From the NCBI GenBank assembly GCA_019739225.1, contig JAHHDT010000006.1:377823-441822 (forward strand): DNA of 64,000 nt, read 5' to 3'. This DNA comes from Aquamicrobium sp. (GTDB taxonomy: Bacteria > Pseudomonadota > Alphaproteobacteria > Rhizobiales > Rhizobiaceae). Shown here piece after piece: positions 39,442 through 48,177 of this stretch. Numbering within the stretch: position 1 is the first letter of the stretch; every line of letters starts with the position of its first letter. A model generated the notes under the pieces. It was given only the letters and a program-made list of their open reading frames with translations, did no database searches and had not been told where the DNA came from. The position numbers were made by a program, and so were the translations under genes.

Positions 39442-39859
39442 AGACGCCGTTATCTCGGCGCTGTACAAACAAAAACCGGCACTGAAACCAGCGCCGGTGA
39501 TTGCTTGCTTTGGGATCGTCTTACCGTCGATGTCCGGGCAAAACCCGGAGTTGGTTCGATCCGACCTTGCCCCGTGGGCGGGGGGCTTGGGGTTACAGGG
39601 CCATGCCGGACCGAACCGTCTCAGGCAACGAGTGGATGGTCGCCACACAATGGGGCGTCAGCTTGGATAAAATGCGGCGACAATAAGGCCAGTCATCACC
39701 AATGACGACATCTGGTGGTACTTTGTGATGGATTGTAACGGAACTTTTTTCAACCGCCCGCACCCGATCTTCCGTCGGTAAGGCGGCGACAGGACTTGCA
39801 ATTCGTGCCGGGAAGCGCGACCTTCGTATTGTCGTCGAACTGTCACGAAAGGCCACTGC
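39442..39859. other. Gene-free stretch with hairpins
   Basis: 418 bp between the DUF1223 and DUF2794 genes with no supported protein gene on either strand. It holds the leftward terminator-like hairpin at 39470-39498 and a 6-bp hairpin (39533-39538 with 39544-39549). No promoter consensus, tRNA or known ncRNA motif could be matched with confidence. Confidence 0.7.
39470..39498 (-). terminator. Orphan leftward intrinsic terminator
   Basis: On the minus strand a stem of 6 + 3 bp with one mismatch and a 4-nt loop (39475-39480, 39482-39484 with 39489-39491, 39493-39498) is followed by TTTTTGTTTG. On the plus strand the same hairpin is followed only by GATTGCTTGCTTT, so the better terminator faces left, though no leftward gene lies nearby. 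It could still end the DUF1223 transcript. Confidence 0.65.
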
Positions 39860-40246
39860 ATGACCGATCACGGCACCGGGGCGGGGGGTAAGGACGATTC
39901 CGCAATATTGATCCCGCTGCACGAAAGGCGGCGCGAGCGCGAAGAGCTTCCGGTAACCTTTCATCGACGAGAGCTCGATCAGATCCTGAAAATCTACGGT
40001 ACGATGGTGGCGGCCGGCCAATGGCGCGACTACGCGATCGATCATCTGCGGGACCGGGCGGTGTTCTCGGTCTTCCGGCGCACCAGCGAGGTGCCGCTCT
40101 ACCAGATCGTCAAGACTCCAGCGCTGGCACGCCGGCAGGGTGCGTTTTCGGTGGTTGCCGCGAGCGGGATGATCCTCAAGCGAGGACATGAACTCGGCCG
40201 GGTTCTTGCCGTTTTCGACAAGCCGCTGAAGCTCGTCGGCACCTGA
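39860..40246 (+). CDS. DUF2794 family protein
   Basis: A 128-residue protein. The segment VTFHRRELDQILKIYGTMVAAGQWRDYAIDHL and the C-terminal GHELGRVLAVFDKPLKLVG match the DUF2794 family found across alphaproteobacteria. The sequence is basic and without signal peptide or membrane helix. Function is unknown. The long rightward leader (418 bp) precedes it and the last gene of the B12 operon ends 4 bp from its stop on the other strand. Confidence 0.8.
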   Translation: MTDHGTGAGGKDDSAILIPLHERRREREELPVTFHRRELDQILKIYGTMVAAGQWRDYAIDHLRDRAVFSVFRRTSEVPLYQIVKTPALARRQGAFSVVAASGMILKRGHELGRVLAVFDKPLKLVGT

Positions 40247-40250
40247 ACCC

Positions 40251-41288
40251 TTAATGGCCGGGCGCGTCGTCGTCCGTATCGGCCTCGTTGCCACCCGCCG
40301 GCTCGATCGCGGCAATCCAGCGTTTGATTTCGGCATGCGCCGCTGTATCCGAAGCCAATGCCGTCACATGGGCCTGCTGACGCAGCGCCAGCCGCATCGC
40401 CACGCGGCCGAGGCGCGTGCGCGGCAGACCATAGCTAGTCGGTTCATCAGCACGTGAAACCGCCTCCAGCACCCGTGTCTTTTCGGCGACGGCTTCCGCC
40501 GATCCGAAACGGACGAGCATCTTCTGGAAGGTCTCATGCAACGCGGCGTCGAACGGGCGGTCTTCGCCCATCGCGCCGATCACGGGATGGCCGGGATGAA
40601 GCGAGCCGAGCGGCAGCAACCCTTCCGGTATCGGCGTGTTTGCCGAGTGCGTGCGACCGGTGGCGAGCAGCTTCGGCAGAAGGTGGGTGTGGGGTCCGGG
40701 CGGCGAGACGCCGCCCGTATCCGCCCCGCCGATCTTCTGGTACACCTCGACGCGGCCGATATTGGTGATCGCCACGCGGTGCGGATGGGCCGCGAGGATG
40801 GCCGGCATCGCCGGATTGCCGGGTTCTAACAGCGAGCGCCCTTCGGCCTGCCGCAAGGTTTCGAGCAGCGCCGGATCGCCCGTCCTGATGGAGAAGTCGC
40901 ATTGCGGCAGCGACAGGCCCATGTCGAAGAGTACGTCGTCACGGTCCTGCGGCCGCACAGCTTCGGCGTCAGGCCCTAGCTCGGTCAGCACGGCGCGCGC
41001 GGTGCGTCGCGCTGTCGCCTCCGGCATGCACAGGGCGACCGCCTGCGTCCAGCGATGGGCGCGCGGGCTCAGGGTCTCGTAGGCGACGGGCACGATCTCG
41101 GCGACACGGTCGGCATCGATTCGGACGCCGCCGCGCGTGGTTGCGCGGGCAAGGCCGGCTGCATCGTCAACCTGCGGCTCCTCGCCCTCATCATGATGAA
41201 ATTCGGCGATCGCGCCGAACGTGCCCATGCTCCAGCCGGAGCGCCAGTCACGGAGGTGTTCGGCAAGGAGTTGCGGCAGCTGCGTCAT
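40251..41288 (-). CDS. Unassigned protein, last gene of the cobalamin operon (DUF6925-like)
   Basis: A 345-residue soluble protein starting MTQLPQLLAEHLRDWRSGW. I recognise no catalytic motif with confidence; it resembles proteins I recall as DUF6925. A central region is rich in conserved-looking His and Pro: GPHTHLLPKLLATGRTHSAN and GSLHPGHPVIG. This could bind metal or a corrinoid, which is a guess. The C-terminal tail is acidic (EADTDDDAPGH). It follows the ABC ATPase by 13 bp, so it is very likely co-transcribed with btuB-btuF-btuC-btuD under the B12 riboswitch. Confidence 0.6.
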   Translation of the reverse strand: MTQLPQLLAEHLRDWRSGWSMGTFGAIAEFHHDEGEEPQVDDAAGLARATTRGGVRIDADRVAEIVPVAYETLSPRAHRWTQAVALCMPEATARRTARAVLTELGPDAEAVRPQDRDDVLFDMGLSLPQCDFSIRTGDPALLETLRQAEGRSLLEPGNPAMPAILAAHPHRVAITNIGRVEVYQKIGGADTGGVSPPGPHTHLLPKLLATGRTHSANTPIPEGLLPLGSLHPGHPVIGAMGEDRPFDAALHETFQKMLVRFGSAEAVAEKTRVLEAVSRADEPTSYGLPRTRLGRVAMRLALRQQAHVTALASDTAAHAEIKRWIAAIEPAGGNEADTDDDAPGH

Positions 41289-41301
41289 TGTCTTCGCCTC
41301 G

Positions 41302-42075
41302 TCATTCGGCCAGGTCGAGCGGGTGGACGACGAGGCCGCCGCCATCTTCGCCCAGATAGGCCTGGATGCCATATACGTCGCGCAGACGCGCGGCGGTGAG
41401 AACGTCCCGCGGCGGGCCATCGGCGACGATCGATCCGTTGGCCAAGAGAACCAGCCTCGAACACCAGCGGGCGGCGAGGCCGAGATCGTGCAGGCAGGCG
41501 ATGACGCTTCGTCCCTCCTTGGCAAGCCCGGCAAACACGCGCATGAGCGTGATCTGGTGTGCGGGATCGAGCCCGGCCGTCGGCTCGTCGGCCAGCATCA
41601 AGGGCGCCTCCTGCGCCAGCGCGCGGGCGATCAGCACGCGCGCCTTTTCGCCACCGGAAAGCTCGGTGGCGCGGCGGGCCGCGAAATCTTCGACATCCAT
41701 GCGCCGCATGGCGTCGCGTACGGCCGCCTCGTCCGTTGCTCCGGGGCGGGTGAAAGGCGGCAGGTGGGGCGCGCGGCCTAGGCCGACGAGGCGCTCGACC
41801 GTCACTGGCCAGGCGATCTCGCGCTCCTGCGGCAGGTAGGAGGTCAGCCGGGCGCGTTGTGCCGCACTCATTGATGCGGCTGCGTGGCCGCCAAGCTCGA
41901 TATTGCCTTGAGACGGCGTCAGACCGAGTACGGCGCGCAGCAGTGTCGACTTACCGGCTCCGTTGGGTCCGATCAGGCCGACAAACTCGCCCTCGTTGAC
42001 CGTTAGCGCGACGTCGCGCAGCACGGTCTTGCGTCCGAGTTCGGCCGAAAGACTGGAAAGGGAAAGCAGCGTCAC
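41302..42075 (-). CDS. btuD: ABC transporter ATP-binding protein (BtuD-like)
   Basis: A 257-residue FecE/BtuD-type ATPase. The start is a GTG overlapping the permease stop. Walker A is GPNGAGKSTLL, the signature is LSGGEKARVLIARAL, and Walker B is LMLADEPTAGLDP. It powers import of the ligand passed by the binding protein at 43070-43921. The family also covers heme and siderophore importers; the riboswitch points to cobalamin. Confidence 0.88.
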   Translation of the reverse strand: MTLLSLSSLSAELGRKTVLRDVALTVNEGEFVGLIGPNGAGKSTLLRAVLGLTPSQGNIELGGHAAASMSAAQRARLTSYLPQEREIAWPVTVERLVGLGRAPHLPPFTRPGATDEAAVRDAMRRMDVEDFAARRATELSGGEKARVLIARALAQEAPLMLADEPTAGLDPAHQITLMRVFAGLAKEGRSVIACLHDLGLAARWCSRLVLLANGSIVADGPPRDVLTAARLRDVYGIQAYLGEDGGGLVVHPLDLAE

Positions 42076-43073
42076 AGCATCCGCCTCCGGGTGCGCCAGA
42101 CGAGCCAAAGGAAGAACGGCGCGCCGACGATGGCGGTCAGCACGCCGAGCTTCAGGTCGCGGCCGGGCGCGATCAGGCGGACGAGTATGTCTGCTGCAAG
42201 AAGCACTGTAGCTCCACCTAGTGCGCTGGCTGGCAGCAGGCGGGATGGCACGGCACCAACCAGTGGCCGCAGCACGTGGGGCACCACAAGTCCGATGAAG
42301 CCTATCGCGCCGGCGATCGCGGTAGCGGCGCCGACAGAAGCCGCCGTGCCGAACACGGCGAGGAACTGGACCCGCCGCATGTCGACACCCATGCTGGCGG
42401 CGGCATCCGAGCCCAGCGTCAGCACGTCGAGCGGCCGCGCCAGCATGGCGAGCATCACCCAGCCCGCCAGCATGAAGGGCGCCGACAGCCACAGATGGGT
42501 CATCGAGCGGTCGGTGAGCGAGCCCAGCATCCAGAATACGATTTCGGTAGCGGCGAAGGGGTTGGGCGACAGGTTCAGCACCAGCGATGTCATCGCGCCG
42601 GCAAAGGCCGAAATCGCTACGCCTGCCAGGATGATGGTGAGCGTACCGCCGCGCTCGCCGGCCATGACGCGCAGAAGCAGCACGGCCAGCACGGCGCCGG
42701 CCAGGGCTGCGAGCGGCAGGCCGAGCGGAAAGGCAACCGAGATGCCGGTGTAGATCGCGACGACGGCGCCCAGAGAAGCCGAAGCGCTGATGCCGAGCAG
42801 GCCAGGCTCCGCAAGCGGGTTGCGCAGATAACCCTGCAGCACCGCGCCAGACAGACCGAGGGTCGCGCCGATCATCAACCCCAGCAGGGCGCGGGGGAGG
42901 CGTATCTCACGCATCACCAGGGTCAGCAGGTCGGCGTCGCCGGAAACAAGCGCTCTGATGCTCTCGCCGAAGCCGACATCCGCCGGTCCGGTGGTCAGCG
43001 ACACGAAAAACAGCGCAAGCGTTGCCACCGCAAGCGCGCCCAGTACTGCCACATATTGCATACGATCGCTCAT
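42072..43073 (-). CDS. btuC: FecCD/BtuC-type ABC permease
   Basis: A 333-residue permease with about nine to ten membrane helices. The start is the ATG overlapping the btuF stop. FecCD landmarks are LPRALLGLMIGATLGLSGAVLQG near the N-terminus, NPLAEPGLLGIS, and AIGFIGLVVPHVLRPLVG with the EAA-like cytoplasmic loop that docks the ATPase. It forms the import channel for the operon's substrate. Confidence 0.9.
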   Translation of the reverse strand: MSDRMQYVAVLGALAVATLALFFVSLTTGPADVGFGESIRALVSGDADLLTLVMREIRLPRALLGLMIGATLGLSGAVLQGYLRNPLAEPGLLGISASASLGAVVAIYTGISVAFPLGLPLAALAGAVLAVLLLRVMAGERGGTLTIILAGVAISAFAGAMTSLVLNLSPNPFAATEIVFWMLGSLTDRSMTHLWLSAPFMLAGWVMLAMLARPLDVLTLGSDAAASMGVDMRRVQFLAVFGTAASVGAATAIAGAIGFIGLVVPHVLRPLVGAVPSRLLPASALGGATVLLAADILVRLIAPGRDLKLGVLTAIVGAPFFLWLVWRTRRRML

Positions 43074-43921
43074 CGCGCGGCCTCTGCATGGGCATTCGCC
43101 GCATCGCGCAGCAGTCGCGCGGCCTCGAGCGTGAAGGGCGCGCCGCATATCCAGTAGCGGTCGGGAATGCGCACCAGCCGGTCCTGCGAGGCGATCGCTG
43201 TGAAGGCGGGATGCCGGAAATTCTCGTGGGCGAGGGCCGGCCGGTCGTAGGTGCGTTCGCCGAGCACGACCAGATCCGGGTTGGCGAGCACGAGCTGCTC
43301 GAGTGGAAGTCGTTGCACGCCGACGATGCCGAGCCGGTCGGCGATGCTTTGCAGGCCTGCCGCCCTGATCACGGCGTTGGACAGCGAGCCGTCGCCTGAG
43401 GTGTAGCTGTTGGCGGAATAGAGAGCGACTGAAAGTGGCGGTGCCGGCTCACTTGCCAGTTCCGCCAGCCCGGCATCGAGCTCGGCGATCAATTCATCCG
43501 CGCGCTGCTGCCGCCCGAGCAATTCGCCCATGCGGCGGATGTTCGCCTTCACGCCCTCGAACGTGCCTTCGGGGGCGAATTCCTCGACCCGAAAGCCCAG
43601 GCGCCGCAACATGTCGATGGTTGCCCGCGTGGTGAAAGTACCGGCAATCACTAGGTCCGGCTGCATCAGGAAGATTTCCTCGCCGAGCCCGTGATTGACG
43701 ACGTAGCGTCCTGCCTCGTCGGCCAACACGGACACGCCCGGATCGCCGGCAAGGTGCGAAACGGAGTGGAGCTGCCCCTCCGCGGCCAGCAGCATTGCGA
43801 GCTGGTCGGTGCAGACATTCATCGAGACGACACGGCTTGGTGCGCCGTCGGTCGCCCACGCCGGCAAAGTCCCCGCAGCAATTATCAGGGAAACGGCAAC
43901 TATGGCGCGGGCGATGAACAC
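43070..43921 (-). CDS. btuF: Cobalamin/ferrisiderophore periplasmic binding protein (BtuF-like)
   Basis: A 283-residue class III binding protein with signal peptide (FIARAIVAVSLIIAAGTLPAWA). It begins the mature part with PSRVVSMNVCTDQLAMLLAA, the BtuF/FepB-like TroA-fold opening. Ligand specificity cannot be read from sequence; the B12 riboswitch and the TonB receptor suggest cobalamin. It starts 14 bp after the btuB stop and overlaps btuC. Two Glu residues flank the cleft as in the family. Confidence 0.85.
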   Translation of the reverse strand: MFIARAIVAVSLIIAAGTLPAWATDGAPSRVVSMNVCTDQLAMLLAAEGQLHSVSHLAGDPGVSVLADEAGRYVVNHGLGEEIFLMQPDLVIAGTFTTRATIDMLRRLGFRVEEFAPEGTFEGVKANIRRMGELLGRQQRADELIAELDAGLAELASEPAPPLSVALYSANSYTSGDGSLSNAVIRAAGLQSIADRLGIVGVQRLPLEQLVLANPDLVVLGERTYDRPALAHENFRHPAFTAIASQDRLVRIPDRYWICGAPFTLEAARLLRDAANAHAEAAR

Positions 43922-43935
43922 GGCGCGTTTTCCGA

Positions 43936-45795
43936 TCAGAATTGCCGCGTCAGGCTCAGATTGACCGTCCGACCCGGCGCGCGGTAGCCCGCAACCGTCT
44001 CGTACGTCTCGTCGAACAGGTTCTCGACCGAGAACTTCATCGTCGATTTCTCATCGAAGCGATAGCTGGCGGACAGATCGACCGTAACATAGTCCGGCGC
44101 CCTGGTGGTGTTGGCCACGTTCGAGTGCTTCGAGGCCACGTAGAGCACCTTTGCCGACAGGTCGAGCTTGTCGGTGGCGGCGAAGTTCAACTCCGCGCCC
44201 GCCTTGAAGCGATCGCGGTTCGGCATATAGAGCCCGTTATCGAGATTGACCGGATCGCGCACGTCAAGGGTCACCTTGCCGCTCCAGCGCTCGTCGAAAG
44301 CGTGCCACACGGATGCCTCGAAGCCGGTGATGCGCGCACGCGCGACATTGAACGGGATATAGGTCGGCGGCATAGAGGCGATCGCGTCACGCAGCCACGT
44401 CTGGTAGAAAACGAGATCGACGCTGGTATCGGCGTTGGGCTGCCAGGCTAGCCCGACCTCGTAGGTCTGCGACTTCTCCGGACGCAGGTCCGGATTGGAA
44501 TAGCCGGGATAATAGAGGTCGTTGAAGGTCGGAGCGCGGAAGCCCGTACCATAAGAGGCGCGGCCGACGAGGCCCGGCACGAATTCGTAGCTGGCGCCGA
44601 TATTGTAGGTGGTCGCATCCCCGAACTGCTCGTTGTAGTCGTGGCGGATGCCGCTATCGACGGTAAGCGCGCCATAGTCGAGCGAGTATTGGGCGAAACC
44701 GGCTGCAAGCGTGCGGCCCGTGACGGCTAGCGGCAAGGTGGTGTCGACGCTTTCGCGATAGACCTCGAAGCCACCAAGCAGCGTGTGGTCGACCAGTCCA
44801 GTCGTGAAGCTCTTTTCTGTCGATGCAAGAACGCCATAGCGGGTCGTGTCAAATTCGTCCTCGCCAGGCACGCCGTCACGGAAATTCGTGCTCAGGTCCA
44901 CGCCGCTCGAAAATTCCACCGTCGACGACCAGTCGTCGGTGTGGTCGAAGGTTGCACCGGCCTTGCCAGCGAAAGTCGTGGTGTCGACCTCGTTGAAGCC
45001 GGGAGCGGTGGCGTCATACTGGCTGCGGCCACGCGAGAAGAGACCGTCGGCATAGAGCCGGCCCCAGTCGAACTGCTTGGAAAGCGAGAAATTGAACGAG
45101 CCCTGCATGAAGCCGTCATCGTCGGGTTCGTGCCCCCAGGTCGTCGGCAGGGTGAAGTCGTAGCCACGCGTGCCAAGGATGCCGCCGCCGACCGAATATT
45201 CGAGGCCGTCCACCTCGCCACGAAGGTCTGCGGATAGCTGCGCGCCCCACGGATGGCTGACGCCCGCCGTCACGCTGCCGCAGAAATTGCGGCCGTCGCC
45301 GCAGGCGCCGCCGCGCTTGGTGATGATGTTGATGACGCCGCCCATCGCATCGGCGCCGTATTGCGACGAGTGAGGCCCCTTGGCGATCTCGATACGCTCG
45401 ATCGCCGACAGAGGAATATTGAACAGCGAGCTGGTGCCGCTTGTTGCCGCTGCGGTTCGTACGCCGTTGACCAGCACCAGTGTCTGGGTCGAGGACATGC
45501 CGCGAAGCTGCACGTTGGATGAAGCGCCCTGGCCACCGTAGCTGGTTATCGAAACGCCGGTGTAGCGCTTGAGCAACGAGGGCAGGTCGGCGGCCGCCGA
45601 GCTTGCTATCTCGGCCTCGTCGACAACCGTCACAGACGACGTCGAACGGATCAGCGGCGTCTCGCGCCGCAGCGGCGTCGTGACCACGATCGTGTCCAGA
45701 ACGGTCGTGTCGTTGTCCGTACCGAGCGCGCTCTGCGCCTGCGCCGCCCCACATGCGAGCGCCAGCGCGCTTGCCGTCAAAATCCACTGTCTCAT
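43936..45795 (-). CDS. btuB: TonB-dependent cobalamin receptor BtuB-like
   Basis: A 619-residue outer-membrane receptor with signal peptide (MRQWILTASALALACGAAQAQS). A TonB-box-like segment (DTIVVTTPLRRE) precedes the plug (DLPSLLKRYTGVSITSYGGQG, GPHSSQYGADAMGGVINIITK). The rest is a beta-barrel ending GRTVNLSLTRQF with C-terminal Phe. The start is preceded by GGGGA. It is the first gene of the leftward operon led by a cobalamin riboswitch, which makes B12 the likely ligand over siderophores. Length is normal. Confidence 0.92.
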   Translation of the reverse strand: MRQWILTASALALACGAAQAQSALGTDNDTTVLDTIVVTTPLRRETPLIRSTSSVTVVDEAEIASSAAADLPSLLKRYTGVSITSYGGQGASSNVQLRGMSSTQTLVLVNGVRTAAATSGTSSLFNIPLSAIERIEIAKGPHSSQYGADAMGGVINIITKRGGACGDGRNFCGSVTAGVSHPWGAQLSADLRGEVDGLEYSVGGGILGTRGYDFTLPTTWGHEPDDDGFMQGSFNFSLSKQFDWGRLYADGLFSRGRSQYDATAPGFNEVDTTTFAGKAGATFDHTDDWSSTVEFSSGVDLSTNFRDGVPGEDEFDTTRYGVLASTEKSFTTGLVDHTLLGGFEVYRESVDTTLPLAVTGRTLAAGFAQYSLDYGALTVDSGIRHDYNEQFGDATTYNIGASYEFVPGLVGRASYGTGFRAPTFNDLYYPGYSNPDLRPEKSQTYEVGLAWQPNADTSVDLVFYQTWLRDAIASMPPTYIPFNVARARITGFEASVWHAFDERWSGKVTLDVRDPVNLDNGLYMPNRDRFKAGAELNFAATDKLDLSAKVLYVASKHSNVANTTRAPDYVTVDLSASYRFDEKSTMKFSVENLFDETYETVAGYRAPGRTVNLSLTRQF

Positions 45796-45989
45796 GTCTG
45801 TCCCCGCTTCCAGGCAAGGGCGCTACGCGCCCCGGTTTCATCAGAACCGCAGACGGTTTCAGGCTTGAGGCTTATGACGGGCGAATGCACATCGAACCCC
45901 GGCCGTTTCCGGCATGCGGCAACTTTCGATGTCACCGCGACGGACGACCGCGCTAGGACACACCCCGTATCCTGGCTTGGGTGACTGGA

Positions 45990-46185
45990 ACGGCAGGTCT
46001 CCTGGCTCCCGTGTCATCGCCTCCTTCCACCTTCCCGGCCGATCTAGGCCAGTGGCATGTCCGGTAGTTGGCTCAACGGTTACAGTTGCGGGGGCAGCCG
46101 CGGCATGGGCCGCAAAGGCCGCACCGCGTTCCCATTTTCATCCGCCTCGCGGCGGAACCAGTTCCAAGATCGTGCTATCGCGTGC
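45990..46185 (-). ncRNA. Cobalamin (B12) riboswitch
   Basis: On the minus strand the leader carries the conserved aptamer elements in order: the GGGAA-type segment, the CTGCCCCCGCAACTGTAA core, GCCACTG, and at 45991-46008 the B12 box with AGCCAGGAGACCTGCC. It lies about 195 bp upstream of btuB. A 6-bp hairpin at 45818-45832 near the btuB start could be part of the expression platform, sequestering the ribosome-binding site or ending transcription. Binding of adenosylcobalamin should repress the operon. Confidence 0.93.
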
Positions 46186-46220
46186 GAAGCCGCTCGTCAA
46201 CGCAGTTGGATGCCGTTGGA

Positions 46221-47345
46221 TCAACGGGTAATGCCGACCCTGATCGCTTCGAGGATCCGCTCGGCGGCCTTGCCGTCACCGTAGGGGTTGCTGATTTCGC
46301 TGACACGCCGGTAGGCATCGGGAGAATCGAGAAGGTTCTCCGCCTCGCGCACGATGACGTCGGGATCGGTTCCGACCAAACGTGCGGTGCCGGCTGCCAC
46401 CGCTTCCGGCCTCTCGGTCACATCGCGGGTGACGAGCACAGGCTTGCCGAGCGACGGCGCTTCCTCCTGGATGCCGCCGGAATCGGTGATGATCAGGTGC
46501 GACCGACGCATCAGGTAGATGAACGGCAGATATTCCAGGGGGTCGATCAGGAAGACATCGTCCACGCCGGACAGCGTCTCGCGTGCGGCCTGCTGGACGT
46601 TTTCGTTCAGGTGAACCGGATAGACGATCTGCACATCGCCGCGCCGCGCCAGCCGTGCGAGCGCCTCGCACATGCGGCGCAGGCCACCGCCGAAGTTTTC
46701 GCGGCGATGCCCGGTCACAAGCAAGAGACGTTTGGCCGGATCGAGATAGGTGAAATCCGAGGCGATCGCATTTTGCCTCGCCGCGTCGCCCTCGATCAGA
46801 TCGGAGGCCATCAGCAACGCGTCGATGACGGTGTTGCCGGTAACGGCGATGCGCGAACCGTCGATCCGTTCGTCGAGCAAGGCCTGGCGCGCCTGCGGCG
46901 TCGGGGCGAAGAGCCAGCGTCCGACCACGTCGATGACGCTGCGGTTCATCTCCTCCGGCCACGGGCGCATGATGTCGCGCGTACGCAGACCCGCTTCTAC
47001 ATGGCCTACCGGCACCTGATGGTAGAAGGCCGCCAGCGCCGCCGCCATGGCCGTGGTCGTATCGCCATGGACCAGAACGACGTCCGGCTTGTGCTCGCGG
47101 ATCACCTTTTCCATACCCTGCAGCACACGCACAGTGATGTCGGTGAGTGACTGGCCGGGCGTCATGATGTCGAGATCGATGTCAGGCTCGATCCCGAAGA
47201 TGCCGAGCACCTGATCGAGCATCGTGCGATGCTGCCCGGTCACGCAGACGAGGGTCTCGAAGGCGGGATCGGCGCGAAACGCCGCCACGACGGGCGCCAT
47301 CTTGATGGCTTCCGGGCGGGTTCCGAATACGATTGCTACCTTCAA
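46221..47345 (-). CDS. wecB: UDP-N-acetylglucosamine 2-epimerase (non-hydrolysing)
   Basis: A 374-residue enzyme converting UDP-GlcNAc to UDP-ManNAc for surface polysaccharide. Family motifs: FGTRPEAIKMAPVV, TGQHRTMLDQVLGIFGI, VHGDTTTAMAAALAAFY, GHVEAGLRTRDIMRPWPEEMNR and TDSGGIQEEAPSLGKPVL. All catalytic residues are in place. It starts 30 bp after the stop of the ABC ATPase gene, so it belongs to the same leftward polysaccharide-export operon. Confidence 0.96.
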   Translation of the reverse strand: MKVAIVFGTRPEAIKMAPVVAAFRADPAFETLVCVTGQHRTMLDQVLGIFGIEPDIDLDIMTPGQSLTDITVRVLQGMEKVIREHKPDVVLVHGDTTTAMAAALAAFYHQVPVGHVEAGLRTRDIMRPWPEEMNRSVIDVVGRWLFAPTPQARQALLDERIDGSRIAVTGNTVIDALLMASDLIEGDAARQNAIASDFTYLDPAKRLLLVTGHRRENFGGGLRRMCEALARLARRGDVQIVYPVHLNENVQQAARETLSGVDDVFLIDPLEYLPFIYLMRRSHLIITDSGGIQEEAPSLGKPVLVTRDVTERPEAVAAGTARLVGTDPDVIVREAENLLDSPDAYRRVSEISNPYGDGKAAERILEAIRVGITR

Positions 47346-47375
47346 GTGCTGCTCCGCCTTTCTAGCGCCGTTTCG

Positions 47376-48161
47376 TCAGGCAGCGGGCTGCTCGGCGGAT
47401 GGATCGTCTCCGGTGGCGCCGCCGGTCTCGCTTGCCGTGAAGAAGGCGGATGCCTTCGGCACGGACCCCCTGAACGCGATCCTGCCCTTGCGCATCACGA
47501 CCGCCCGCGTGCAGAGCGCGGACAGGACGGCGGTTGAATGGGAGGCCACCACGATGATGCCGCCGGACGCTGTGAACGCTTCCAGCCGCTTTTCCGCTTT
47601 CGAATGGAAACGCTTGTCGCCGGCCCCGATGACCTCGTCTATGAGGAGGATGTCGGCCTCCAGCGCGGTCATGAACGCGAAGCCGAAGCGGGCACGCATG
47701 CCGGCGGAATAGGTGCCGACCGGCAGATCGAAGAAGTCGCCCAGCTCGGTGAAATCGACGATGTCCTCGACGACTTCGGGGATCCGCTTCGGGTCGAGCT
47801 GGTGGAGAGCGGCAAGCCGCTGGACGTTTTCCAGGCCGGTCAATCTCAGGTCGATGCCGGCGACCGTGCTGAAAAGCGTGAGGATCTTGCCGCTGTAGGT
47901 GCGGGTGCCGCGCGAAAGCGGGAGAATGCCTGCCAGCGTGCGCAGCAACGTGCTTTTGCCGGAGCCGTTGTTGCCGATCAGACCGAGGCGCACGCCTTCG
48001 CGCAGATCGAGATTGATGTTGTCCAGCGCGCGCACGAATGTGCGGCTTTCCATCTTGAAGATGGTGCCGCCGAGCAGGTCGCCGACGCCACGCCCGCGGT
48101 CGCGCCCGCTGCGCATGACCGGGTAGTCGACGCCTGCCTTGGTCAGTTCGATGTGTGTCAT
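47376..48161 (-). CDS. Polysaccharide ABC exporter ATPase (Wzt/KpsT-like)
   Basis: A 261-residue ABC ATPase. After an unusual basic insert (RSGRDRGRGVGDLLGGTIFK) typical of Wzt-like proteins comes Walker A (GNNGSGKSTLLRTLAG), the signature VGTYSAGMRARFGFAFM and Walker B ILLIDEVIGAGD. There is no long C-terminal carbohydrate-binding domain, so it is of the short, KpsT/Rfb-like sort. Paired with the permease at 48178-48960. It likely exports O-antigen or capsule made by the nearby glycosyltransferases. Confidence 0.9.
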   Translation of the reverse strand: MTHIELTKAGVDYPVMRSGRDRGRGVGDLLGGTIFKMESRTFVRALDNINLDLREGVRLGLIGNNGSGKSTLLRTLAGILPLSRGTRTYSGKILTLFSTVAGIDLRLTGLENVQRLAALHQLDPKRIPEVVEDIVDFTELGDFFDLPVGTYSAGMRARFGFAFMTALEADILLIDEVIGAGDKRFHSKAEKRLEAFTASGGIIVVASHSTAVLSALCTRAVVMRKGRIAFRGSVPKASAFFTASETGGATGDDPSAEQPAA

Positions 48162-48177
48162 CGCCGCAACCTCTTCG

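Noticed and set aside
39530-39570. tRNA-like anticodon hairpin and GGTTCGATCC T-loop look-alike
   Set aside because: The T-stem does not pair, the would-be anticodon is AAA, and no acceptor stem can be formed.
39593-40336. 247-codon minus-strand frame opposite DUF2794
   Set aside because: Antiphase to a recognised gene. Its 5' end overlaps the last gene of the B12 operon.
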